A stretch of 64,000 nucleotides of DNA from G963678255 sp963678255 (GTDB lineage Bacteria > Cloacimonadota > Cloacimonadia > Cloacimonadales > WRIO01): assembly GCA_963678255.2 (NCBI GenBank), contig CAXXTW010000001.1, positions 1,475,271 to 1,539,270 on the forward strand, read 5' to 3'. Positions 8,030-16,791 of this stretch are shown piece after piece; positions within the stretch are counted from its first letter, which is position 1, and each line of letters opens with the position of its first letter. The notes below the pieces were generated by a model, which was given only the letters and a program-made list of their open reading frames with translations, ran no database searches and had not been told where the DNA came from. A program made the translations under genes and the position numbers.

Positions 8030-9176
8030 TTAATAGTCTCCTGATACCTATAAGTGTTAAGTCATCATCAAAAGATAATTGATTACTATAATCCAAGAGC
8101 TCATGAATTAACGATTGAAAGTCTGGATATTCAAGTAATCTCAACTTTTTTACCATTTCAACTATACCTTCTATCCCTAACATTTCATCCTGTTTATTCT
8201 TTATCTCTACAGCTGCATCTGAATAACAAAGTAAAAGACTATTTGGCAATATGTCTGTCGTAAAATCATCAAAGTTTATGTCTTCCCACCATCCTAACGC
8301 TGGAGCTTGATTTTTTAACTCTATTATATCATGCTCTGTAATTAATAATGGAAAAGTGTTTGGACCTGCTGACGACCAATATAGCTGATTGGTTTCTATA
8401 TTCAAAATCCCCAAAAACATGGTGAGATATTTATCTGAAAAATTTAAACTTAAGATGGCTTTATTGATTGTTTCCAAGATTATTTTGGGACTATAGTGAG
8501 CTTTAATCTTTGAAATATGCTGATTAAAAAACTCCTTTAAAAAAACTGTAACTAATGACGATGCAACTCCATGACCTGAAACATCTGCTATATAAAATAA
8601 GAAATGATTCTCATCTACTTCTAAAAAATCGATAAAGTCTCCACCTAAATCTTCACATGGAAAATATTCAAATAAAAACTCATAATTCTTATGAAAATTT
8701 ATATGATTGTCCGGTAATAGATTCATCTGAACTTTACGTGCAGAAAGAATTTCTCGCTTCATTCTTAAATTGTTCTCTTTTACTTGAATAAACAAATCTC
8801 TCATTCTTAAATATTGCTTCACTCGTAACTTAACCTCAAATATATCAAAAGGTTTAGTTATTACATCATAGGCACCAAGCTCTAAACCTTTCAATTTAGA
8901 TTGTTTATCATTCAAAGCTGTTATTAACAGTATGGGTACATCAAAAGTACGAGGATTGTTTTTTATCTTTTGACAAACTTCAAAACCATCCATTCCTGGC
9001 ATCATAATGTCTAATAGAATAATATCAGGAATTCGTTTGTCTATAAAAGCTAAAACTTCATCTCCAGAACCACATTCAAAGATATTATACTCATTATTTG
9101 TGAAGGCTCGGGCTAAAATGATCCTGTTTACAGGTTCATCATCTACGATCAGAATTGTAGGATTATCTTTTCTCAT
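8022..9176 (-). CDS. Response regulator with PP2C-type (SpoIIE/RsbU) phosphatase output
   Basis: 384 residues. The receiver domain (about 7-125) has the acidic pair DD12-13, phospho-acceptor Asp56 in LLDIMMPGMDG and Lys108 in ITKPF. A coiled-coil linker follows (about 125-150), then a PP2C/SpoIIE domain with GGDFIDF and ADVSGHG metal-binding motifs. Such proteins dephosphorylate anti-sigma antagonists in partner-switching pathways. No anti-sigma or STAS gene is adjacent, so the partner is unknown. Confidence 0.92.
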   Translation of the reverse strand: MRKDNPTILIVDDEPVNRIILARAFTNNEYNIFECGSGDEVLAFIDKRIPDIILLDIMMPGMDGFEVCQKIKNNPRTFDVPILLITALNDKQSKLKGLELGAYDVITKPFDIFEVKLRVKQYLRMRDLFIQVKENNLRMKREILSARKVQMNLLPDNHINFHKNYEFLFEYFPCEDLGGDFIDFLEVDENHFLFYIADVSGHGVASSLVTVFLKEFFNQHISKIKAHYSPKIILETINKAILSLNFSDKYLTMFLGILNIETNQLYWSSAGPNTFPLLITEHDIIELKNQAPALGWWEDINFDDFTTDILPNSLLLCYSDAAVEIKNKQDEMLGIEGIVEMVKKLRLLEYPDFQSLIHELLDYSNQLSFDDDLTLIGIRRLLNE

Positions 9177-9224
9177 ATTATTATCCTAATTTTTTTTATA
9201 AAATAACATATATATTCATAATAA

Positions 9225-10253
9225 TCAAGTGAAATTTTCATTTAACCATTCCAATGTATATAAAAAATCTTTCGGAAGAGGTGACGTAAAGATCAATTCC
9301 TGATTGGTAATAGGATGAATAAATTCTAATTTGCTTGCATGTAAGGCTTGACGATGAAGATGATTCTTTAATAAGGCTTGTAACTTTTTGTGATATGAAC
9401 TTGGTACTTGAGAAAGGGTTTGCTGTAATGAATTATAGATAGGGTCTCCCAATACTGGATGATTTTTGAATGTAAAATGAACTCTGATTTGATGAGTTCT
9501 ACCTGTAATTAACTCTATACTCAAATGAGTAAAATACTCGTATGAATGAATAGTCTCATATTTGGTTAAAGCTTCTTTTCCACTTTCACCTACTGCCATT
9601 TTTTTGCGATCTCCAGGATGCCTCTTTATAGGCTCAAAGATTTCTCCGTTTTCTGGCTCTATTGTTCCTAAAATAATCGCTTGATAAGTCTTTTTTATCA
9701 TTCTCTTTTGTATCATTTCTGAAAGTAAAAGATGTGTTTTATTATCTTTTGCTATTATTAGTAATCCTGATGTGTCTTTATCAAGACGATGAACGATTCC
9801 TGGTCTGCTTATTTCAAATCCTTCTGATAAATTCTCAGAAAAATGATAAACTAAAGCATTTACCAGAGTTCCATCATAATGCCCTGGAGCAGGATGAACA
9901 GTTAAACCTACAGGTTTATCAATTATTGCTAAATGTTCGTCTTCAAATATAATACTTAAGGGTATATCCTGACCGACTGGTAAATCGCCTAAACTGAATT
10001 TATTGGATGGTAATGTTATTTCTATTTCATCCTCTGGATTTACTAAATAACTCTTTTTTGTAATTGTTTTTTTATTCAACCGAATATGTCCGCCGCTGAT
10101 CAATGTGTCAATAAATTGACGTGAAATCAATGATTCATGTTTGATAACCGATAAATACTTATCAATTCTCAAAGGAAAACAGATTTCTGTTAAATTATTT
10201 TCTAATGTTTCGTCTGCTTCCATGACTTTGATTTCAATGGTCTGATTATTCAT
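9225..10253 (-). CDS. RluA-family 23S rRNA pseudouridine synthase (RluD-like)
   Basis: 342 residues. An N-terminal S4 RNA-binding domain (about 28-90) is followed by the RluA catalytic domain with HRLDKDTSGLLIIAK, Asp158 being the catalytic residue. The later GRTHQIRVH motif is also present. It is likely to modify 23S rRNA helix 69 if truly RluD; other RluA specificities are possible. It starts 4 bases after the PAS-protein gene. Confidence 0.92.
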   Translation of the reverse strand: MNNQTIEIKVMEADETLENNLTEICFPLRIDKYLSVIKHESLISRQFIDTLISGGHIRLNKKTITKKSYLVNPEDEIEITLPSNKFSLGDLPVGQDIPLSIIFEDEHLAIIDKPVGLTVHPAPGHYDGTLVNALVYHFSENLSEGFEISRPGIVHRLDKDTSGLLIIAKDNKTHLLLSEMIQKRMIKKTYQAIILGTIEPENGEIFEPIKRHPGDRKKMAVGESGKEALTKYETIHSYEYFTHLSIELITGRTHQIRVHFTFKNHPVLGDPIYNSLQQTLSQVPSSYHKKLQALLKNHLHRQALHASKLEFIHPITNQELIFTSPLPKDFLYTLEWLNENFT

Positions 10254-10257
10254 TTTT

Positions 10258-10998
10258 TTACGCTTTCTCTTTTTCTACTAAATTGTTAATTCCTATTACA
10301 ATTCCAATCGGAATCCCACGGGTATCTCTGACTAAACTACTTTTCATGAAAATATGTTTCTTCATTGAAGCTAAATAAAAGGGTTGTATGTCCAACTTTG
10401 AATGAGATTTGATGATTTGCATGATGTACTTCTTGATGGATAATTCAACTTCTGGTTGGAAATGAGTGTTGATGATGTCCACATTTTCTTCAAAATACTT
10501 AAACTTTTCTTTTATAATATCACTGATATATAAAAGTTGTCCTTTTATATTTAAAATAATGATGCCATCATCAGTGATATTCAACATACTAAGTATTCTG
10601 TTTCTGTGTTCAACTATTTTTTCTTTTTTCAGATTATCATAATGGAGTATGATCTCCTGCATTTTTTCTATCTGTTCATAAACTGAAAGAATTATTGGAT
10701 CTTTATCAATAGGCATATCGAGTTTAACATTGTAACTTCCCTTTGCAATTTCCGAAATAATGTATTTTATCGGTGAGATTGCCTTTTCTAAATAATTCTG
10801 GGTATTTGCTATAAAAAATATGCAAATCGAAAATTCTATTATAACACTTCCCCAGATTATATTCGAAATGTCATTACGTAATAAACTTTCTATTGAACTA
10901 TATGAAATGAGATAAAGGAGCCCAAAATTGCTTACTAAATGTATGGATAATATTAAAAAAATATAAGCTCTAATTTTTGATGTAAATCCAATCTTCAT
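10258..10998 (-). CDS. Membrane PAS-domain sensor without kinase domain
   Basis: 246 residues. Two membrane helices (about 8-32 and 45-66) enclose a very short external loop, followed by a HAMP-like amphipathic linker (ISPIKYIISEIAKGSYNVKLDMP, about 75-97). A PAS domain follows (about 130-240; MLNITDDGIIILNIKGQLLYIS). No histidine-kinase, cyclase or receiver domain follows; the protein stops after PAS. It lies 8 bases after ktrA and may sense a signal tied to K+ uptake or to the phosphatase-type regulator two genes on; this is an inference. Confidence 0.75.
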   Translation of the reverse strand: MKIGFTSKIRAYIFLILSIHLVSNFGLLYLISYSSIESLLRNDISNIIWGSVIIEFSICIFFIANTQNYLEKAISPIKYIISEIAKGSYNVKLDMPIDKDPIILSVYEQIEKMQEIILHYDNLKKEKIVEHRNRILSMLNITDDGIIILNIKGQLLYISDIIKEKFKYFEENVDIINTHFQPEVELSIKKYIMQIIKSHSKLDIQPFYLASMKKHIFMKSSLVRDTRGIPIGIVIGINNLVEKEKA

Positions 10999-11006
10999 AA
11001 AACCAC

Positions 11007-11702
11007 CTATCTTGATGTTTCTAAAATCAATTCATTGATTCGATTCTTGGGGCCTAACAACACTAAAGTGTCTCCATCATGAATCATGTCATTTGCTCCT
11101 GGTAAATCATTCACCTTTTTCTCTATTGTATTCTGCCCATCATCAGATACAATCAATCTTTCAGATTTTATAGCAATTACATTTATGTTTCTCTCTGATG
11201 GCAAGGCTAACTCCTGCAATGATTTTCCTACATATTTCCTTGGAGTTATCAATTCCACTATACTGTGACCTGTTGAAAGGTCAAGATATCGTTCAACATT
11301 TCTTGAAAGTAATGAATTTGCAAGTTGCATTCCTATCTGCTCTTCTGGAAAAACAACGTTCTGAACTCCTATAATTTCCAATATCTTACCGTGTAATTTA
11401 CTATCTGCTTTTGCATGGATAAATCCAACTCCAATTTTTTTTAAAATTGCACTTGTTAAAATGCTGACTTCTATGTTTTGACCAATGGCCAAAATAACGG
11501 CATCCATCTCATGTAAATGTAATTGTTTTAACCCGATTTCATCTGTACAGTCAACTCTATATGCATGTGTTACAAAGGTCTGAGCCTCATCAATTAGACT
11601 CTGATTATTATCTATAGCTAAAACTTCAGCTCCATGTTGGTATAGAGTGGTTGCTACAGTCATACCAAATTTTCCTAATCCTAATACTGCAAATTTTGCC
11701 AT
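11007..11702 (-). CDS. ktrA: K+ uptake regulatory subunit KtrA (RCK protein)
   Basis: 231 residues. The N-terminal RCK/Rossmann domain has the nucleotide-binding loop GLGKFGMTVA (residues 7-16) and an acidic strand end in LAIDNN; the C-terminal TrkA_C domain (about 145-231) includes the GANDMIHDGDTLVLLG ending. It is a cytoplasmic ring that gates KtrB in response to nucleotide. Its start is 8 bases after ktrB, the usual arrangement. Confidence 0.93.
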   Translation of the reverse strand: MAKFAVLGLGKFGMTVATTLYQHGAEVLAIDNNQSLIDEAQTFVTHAYRVDCTDEIGLKQLHLHEMDAVILAIGQNIEVSILTSAILKKIGVGFIHAKADSKLHGKILEIIGVQNVVFPEEQIGMQLANSLLSRNVERYLDLSTGHSIVELITPRKYVGKSLQELALPSERNINVIAIKSERLIVSDDGQNTIEKKVNDLPGANDMIHDGDTLVLLGPKNRINELILETSR

Positions 11703-11710
11703 CTTATCTC

Positions 11711-13393
11711 CTAACCAATATCAATGTTTTCTTGAGGAACTGCGTATTTTAATGGTAATACAGTCTCTGCAAAGGCATAAATAAACGATAATGCTCCTAC
11801 TCTTCCTACAAACATTAATATTATTATTAACATTTTTCCTAAACCTGATAAATATGGAGTAATTCCCATTGATAATCCAACTGTACCAAAAGCTGAAAAT
11901 ACTTCAAAAGCAATTTTTTCAAAACTAAAAGGTTCTATTGTTAACATAATTACAAAAATAGTCATAATAAATGCAAAAGAAACCACTAACAAAGCTAAAA
12001 CATTAATAATAGTTTTATCAGGTATTTTACGATTATAGGCCGTCACATCTCTGCTACCTTTTAATATTGCTACCACAGCTAGGAATATCACAGCAAATGT
12101 TGTGGTCTTGATTCCACCTCCTGTTGATCCAGGAGAAGCACCAATGTACATCAAAATGATTGTGATTAATCCTGTTGATTTATTAATTGCTGAAAAATCT
12201 ATAGTATTAAATCCAGCAGTTCTCGTTGTTGTTGATTGGAAAAATGATGTCATTAATCTGTCAAATAAATTCATATGACGTAATGTGTTGTTATACTCTA
12301 AAATAAAAAATGCTAACGTTCCAAATATTAATAGAAAAAGCGTTGTCATTAAAACTACCTTTGTATGAAGCCTTAAATTTGAAAACTTGCCTTTAAATCT
12401 AAAGAGATTTTTTGTGTCATCAATAACCACAAAACCCAATCCGCCAGTTATTATTAAAAAACAAACAGTAAAATTTACCATAATATTGGATTGAAAACGA
12501 ACTAAATTATCCGGGAATATGGAAAAACCTGCATTACAAAAGGCTGATACTGAATGAAATATGGCACTGTAAACGGTTTTTTCCATATTGTTATATTCCT
12601 GATACAAAGGAAATAATAAGATAATAAACCCTATAAATTCTAATGTAAAAGTAAAAATTATTATGTTCTTTATCAATTGTACAAAATTTATGATTTGATT
12701 TTGACCAAATACATTCTGCATAAAAGCTTCACTTCTTAATGAAAACTTTTGCCCCAATATCAAGGCTAATCCGCTTGATATAGTCATGATCCCTAATCCA
12801 CCGATCTGAATAAGTAATAGTATGATCATTTGACCAAAAATTGTATAACTCGAGGAGGTGTCCACTACTGTAAGGCCTGTCACGCATATTGCTGAAGTGG
12901 ATGTAAATAACGTATCAAGATAATCTACTATTTGCCCTTCAGGAGTCATTCCTGGAAGCATTAATACAAAAGATCCAAATATAATCGCAAAAAAGAAGCT
13001 GAGAATAATCCATAATGTAGGGTATTTAAATAAAGTCTTGAAATTCTTGTTTTTAAAACTGAGTTCTGTCGAACTTTTTGCAATTAAGATCATTTGTCTC
13101 ACTAAAAGGTAAAATTGGAAAAATTTAAATGAGTGTCTGAGAAAAAATAGTCCTGATAAAATAAATAATAAATCAGCGCTGGTTTTCCGAAAAACAGTTG
13201 CTGACATACGATTTTCTATTAATTCTAATACAACACGGACTAAAAGAAGTAGTATTGATGAAAAAGTGTAAATAAAATTTAACGTCCATACTAAATGATT
13301 GGCCTGTATAGCTGGTATCAACAAGATTGTGGCAATATTGATAACTGCTAAAACATAAAACAGATTATCAATAAATTTCGCTGCTTTTTTCAT
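11711..13393 (-). CDS. ktrB: K+ transporter membrane subunit KtrB with long N-terminal extension
   Basis: 560 residues. The four pore-loop repeats are visible, each with its selectivity-filter Gly: SAICVTGLTV, SAFCNAGFSI, TTTRTAGFNT and AFGTVGLSMG. Typical KtrB has about 450 residues. Here about 115 extra N-terminal residues contain three or four further hydrophobic helices (about 9-30, 35-60, 70-105). The start codon follows directly on the adk stop with no spacer. Pairs with KtrA downstream. Confidence 0.92.
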   Translation of the reverse strand: MKKAAKFIDNLFYVLAVINIATILLIPAIQANHLVWTLNFIYTFSSILLLLVRVVLELIENRMSATVFRKTSADLLFILSGLFFLRHSFKFFQFYLLVRQMILIAKSSTELSFKNKNFKTLFKYPTLWIILSFFFAIIFGSFVLMLPGMTPEGQIVDYLDTLFTSTSAICVTGLTVVDTSSSYTIFGQMIILLLIQIGGLGIMTISSGLALILGQKFSLRSEAFMQNVFGQNQIINFVQLIKNIIIFTFTLEFIGFIILLFPLYQEYNNMEKTVYSAIFHSVSAFCNAGFSIFPDNLVRFQSNIMVNFTVCFLIITGGLGFVVIDDTKNLFRFKGKFSNLRLHTKVVLMTTLFLLIFGTLAFFILEYNNTLRHMNLFDRLMTSFFQSTTTRTAGFNTIDFSAINKSTGLITIILMYIGASPGSTGGGIKTTTFAVIFLAVVAILKGSRDVTAYNRKIPDKTIINVLALLVVSFAFIMTIFVIMLTIEPFSFEKIAFEVFSAFGTVGLSMGITPYLSGLGKMLIIILMFVGRVGALSFIYAFAETVLPLKYAVPQENIDIG

Positions 13394-14020
13394 TTATAAT
13401 TTATCAATTTCCTTTAAAATTTTGTCCTCTATGATTTCTATAGGATCATCCGCATCAATAGAAATTAATAAATTCTTTTTTCTAAAAAATTCTTCAAGAG
13501 GTTTTGTCTCCTGATGAAATAAACTTATTCGTTTTCTGATAATATCTATGGAATCATCCTCCCTTGTTAATAATGGAGATTGACACTCATCACATTTGTT
13601 TTCATGAATAGGCGGTTTAGAAATTAAATTATAATCTTTGTGGCAATGGGTGCAAATCCTTCTGGCAAGCATTCTTTTTTCTGCTATGGAATCATCCATT
13701 TCAAGATTAACAACCAAATTGATAGCATGCTTTTCCATTAAATACTCAGCCTGATCCAGTGTTCTCGGAAATCCATCAAAGATAAATCCTCGCCTTCTTG
13801 CTCCTAAAGCTTTCTCTATTGTTTGATACACGTATTCATCTGGTACTAATCGACCTTCCTCAATATAATGCTTGATCTCTTTTCCCAAAGAAGTACGAGC
13901 TTTAATCTCTTTTCTAAACATAGCGCCTAAATTAACATGAACCCATTTTTTGTGTGTAGATAGCAATTTCGCCTGAGTTCCTTTTCCACACCCTTGAATC
14001 CCCATCAATACGATAATCAT
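13394..14020 (-). CDS. adk: Adenylate kinase, zinc-lid type
   Basis: Interconverts ATP + AMP and 2 ADP. 208 residues, with P-loop GIQGCGKGTQ (7-16), the AMP-binding FDGFPRT (81-87) and a LID with four Cys (123, 126, 143, 146) that would bind zinc. It is the first gene of the minus-strand operon and is not in the usual secY/infA ribosomal-protein setting. Confidence 0.95.
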   Translation of the reverse strand: MIIVLMGIQGCGKGTQAKLLSTHKKWVHVNLGAMFRKEIKARTSLGKEIKHYIEEGRLVPDEYVYQTIEKALGARRRGFIFDGFPRTLDQAEYLMEKHAINLVVNLEMDDSIAEKRMLARRICTHCHKDYNLISKPPIHENKCDECQSPLLTREDDSIDIIRKRISLFHQETKPLEEFFRKKNLLISIDADDPIEIIEDKILKEIDKL

Positions 14021-14057
14021 GATCCCATCCTAATATATATATTTAAGATAAAAACAC

Positions 14058-14084
14058 ATTATAATATTTTCCGATAAACGTCAA
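14058..14084 (-). promoter_or_regulatory. Probable sigma-70-type promoter of the adk-ktrBA operon
   Basis: On the minus strand, TTGACG (14084-14079) is followed after 15 bases by a perfect TATAAT (14063-14058), about 38 bases before the adk start. The spacer is shorter than the usual 17. Found by eye; no other promoter this good is seen in the 252-base gap to the divergent secreted-protein gene. Confidence 0.5.
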
Positions 14085-14272
14085 GAATATTTAGTTTTAG
14101 CTATATGAAAAAAAGATTGACTAAAATCATATACTTCGTAATTATTAATTTTTGTTATGAAAATAAACCTGAAATGGTATGCTTGTTAAATTTATTTTCA
14201 AAAAAAAAATTAAATCTGGGTGTTTTATGATTGTTATTAATTTGAATTATTAAAATTATTAGGAGTTATCTT

Positions 14273-15745
14273 ATGAAAAAAATCATTTTCTTTTTACTGT
14301 TGTTGGCTTCTGTTATTACTTGCTTTGCTCAGGATATCGCTGCATGGCAAAATCTTCGTATAAGTGCGTTAACTCCAGAAGGTTTCCATTATGTGCGCTG
14401 TGAAACTATTGGGACTCAATTGGATACTCTGGACATATTTTATAAAAAGAACGATGTTATTCTTTTTGATTCTATGCAAAATTTTAACCTATTAACCCTT
14501 CAACAAAAAGTTCAACAACCTGATTCTGATACAAAAGGGATAGGTCTTCGTCTCATAAATGATTTCTTTGGTTATATGCAACCTTTAAAACTTGATAATA
14601 ACACAACTGTTTCCTCTTTACATATGGTTATTGCTTCCAGAGATTCGATTAATGAAGTTAATTTGGCCGGAAATTTAAAATTAGATCTTGAAAGTTTTCA
14701 TTTTGCTTTTTCTGATGAAAAATTGTATGCTGGATTAAAAAACAGACAAGGATCCTACCCTAACTATGACTTCCCGATTATTGGACCTTATTATTTGTAT
14801 GGTGCAGGATTCATCAATCCAGAAAATGTTATGGATACAACAGGTTATGCTTTAATTTATGCTAATATCCCATCTGTTTTTACTCCTGGTTTATATAAAA
14901 TTCATGGTGTGGACTTTACCAATCTCTCTAATATTGATTTTAATGCAATTCAAAGAGTTGGGGATATTACCACTACTATTAGTGATGGAATCCTAATTTT
15001 GAAATGTGACCAATCTCTGATTTTTAATGATCCTGATTTTGGAGCATGGCCTTCCATGAGTAATACATTGGCTTTTGTTCCTTTTACTGTTAAAGTCAAT
15101 CCTCTTGATTTACAAAACTTTACTGGTGATATTGGTAATCCTGCAATGATTAGAATTAATGATTTGATTGCAAACGACACAAATCAATTACCAATTCTCT
15201 CTAATCCTCAAATCACCCTTACTAGTAATACTTCTGTTGTTACTGTCGATTATAACGATCCTGATGGGAATTTCCCATTTACCTCTACTTTTACTGTAAA
15301 TGGTGTTGATTATCCAATGCAAACAATATCTCCTGATTATTCATCTAATGTTACTTTTTCTGTTGTTATTCCTACTATTGACTGGGTTTCGGGTGTCTGT
15401 AACTTTTCTGATGACAGCACAAATGTTGTTGCCCTTGAAATTCTAAATGAAGTGCAAAATACAGATATTACAAATGCTCCTGCATTTTCGTTTTCCATAT
15501 ATCCAAATCCAATCAATAATAATAAATGTACTCTTTCTTTAGATAATAAAACTAATGATCCTATCACTAAAATTAATCTTTATAATATAAGAGGGCAATT
15601 AATTAAATCATTCACTGATAAATTCTACAATCAAAAAATTTCTTTATCTCTTGATCCTGAAAATAAACTGAGTTCAGGTGTTTATTTTATTAAACTCAAT
15701 ACAAAGGATGCTTCCGCTTATAAAAAAATCATCATTGTAAAGTAA
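14273..15745 (+). CDS. Secreted protein with C-terminal sorting domain
   Basis: 490 residues: signal peptide (about 1-19, cleaved near CFAQ), then about 370 residues of beta-rich sequence I do not recognise. A FlgD/Por-type C-terminal domain (about 410-490) carries FSIYPNPI, INLYNIRGQLIKSF and GVYFIKL...KKIIIVK. This tail is the sorting signal for type IX-like secretion or surface display. AGGAG precedes ATG by seven bases. First of a probable three-gene secreted set. Confidence 0.85.
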   Translation: MKKIIFFLLLLASVITCFAQDIAAWQNLRISALTPEGFHYVRCETIGTQLDTLDIFYKKNDVILFDSMQNFNLLTLQQKVQQPDSDTKGIGLRLINDFFGYMQPLKLDNNTTVSSLHMVIASRDSINEVNLAGNLKLDLESFHFAFSDEKLYAGLKNRQGSYPNYDFPIIGPYYLYGAGFINPENVMDTTGYALIYANIPSVFTPGLYKIHGVDFTNLSNIDFNAIQRVGDITTTISDGILILKCDQSLIFNDPDFGAWPSMSNTLAFVPFTVKVNPLDLQNFTGDIGNPAMIRINDLIANDTNQLPILSNPQITLTSNTSVVTVDYNDPDGNFPFTSTFTVNGVDYPMQTISPDYSSNVTFSVVIPTIDWVSGVCNFSDDSTNVVALEILNEVQNTDITNAPAFSFSIYPNPINNNKCTLSLDNKTNDPITKINLYNIRGQLIKSFTDKFYNQKISLSLDPENKLSSGVYFIKLNTKDASAYKKIIIVK

Positions 15746-15777
15746 AGTTTATAAAATAATTATTGTTAGAGGGTATA

Positions 15778-16674
15778 ATGATTAAATGGGGTTTATTGCT
15801 TATAATTACAGGGATACTGTCTTCGTTATTTTCTTATGACATAGGTCAAAAATATGTATTATTACTCAATAACGGTAATGTTATTAGCGGAAAAGTAATC
15901 GAAGAAAATAAAGACCAATATTTAAAACTTGAGTCTAATGGAATAATTGTTACTTATACTTGGCAGGAAATAAGAAACTCAATAATTGATGATGGAAATG
16001 TTTATTTGAGTGGTTTAAATGCCACTGCTAAAAGAAATCCTTTCGTAAAAATTAATAGTGTTTCATTAAACAAAAACAGTGAACAAAAAGAATATAACAA
16101 TCAGAATACTGCAACAGCTAATACTAATACTGCCGTAACAACTAACTCTTATCTAGAAAAAAAGAAACAATATTTGTGTGCGGGTTTAGGAGCAACATTA
16201 GGGTCTATTTATGCTACTGATAATAATGATTTTACTAGTAACCCAGCATTAGATGCTTCTGTTGATTTTTATTATCCAACTTCTCGAAGTTTAGAATTTG
16301 GTGCTGGTTTTGATTTTAGGCTTTTAAAAGCTTTCACCGAACATACAGGTACTGTTTATCATATTATCAGCCCAAATATCTCTGCAAAATATTATGTTAA
16401 TGATTTCGGAAGATCACCTCTAGTTATCTTTAAATTTGGAAGAACTATTTTAACTGGAAATAAAAATTTTATGAAGTATGCTGAGACTGGAGCAAGACCT
16501 TTTTTTGCTTTAGGAGCAGGTTTCGGTGATAAATCTTATGATTTAATTTTATTTTTTAAATCAAACTTTGCTTACAGAAAAAAAATTATAACTCTCTATG
16601 ATAATTATTCTGATGAATATCAGGGAGATATTAATGATAGTGGATTTAGTCTGGTTTTTATAAAAAAATTTTAA
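15778..16674 (+). CDS. Exported protein with probable outer-membrane beta-barrel
   Basis: 298 residues from the ATG at 15778 (AGAGGG four bases ahead). A signal peptide (about 1-19) is followed by a short SH3-like beta segment (YVLLLNNGNVISGKVIEEN, typical of small secreted binding domains). Next comes a Thr/Asn-rich linker (about 90-120), then about 170 residues of alternating hydrophobic and polar strands ending in FVFIKKF, with a terminal Phe as in barrel proteins. Lies 32 bases after the preceding gene. Function unknown. Confidence 0.7.
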   Translation: MIKWGLLLIITGILSSLFSYDIGQKYVLLLNNGNVISGKVIEENKDQYLKLESNGIIVTYTWQEIRNSIIDDGNVYLSGLNATAKRNPFVKINSVSLNKNSEQKEYNNQNTATANTNTAVTTNSYLEKKKQYLCAGLGATLGSIYATDNNDFTSNPALDASVDFYYPTSRSLEFGAGFDFRLLKAFTEHTGTVYHIISPNISAKYYVNDFGRSPLVIFKFGRTILTGNKNFMKYAETGARPFFALGAGFGDKSYDLILFFKSNFAYRKKIITLYDNYSDEYQGDINDSGFSLVFIKKF

Positions 16675-16791
16675 TAATCTTACTCTATTTCCTTTCTTCA
16701 GCCTTCCTGAATAATTATTAATTATCAGTAACGAATCTTTATTTTGACAAATATGTTATTAAAATCTATTTTGTTTCTTCTGGAGGATAAG

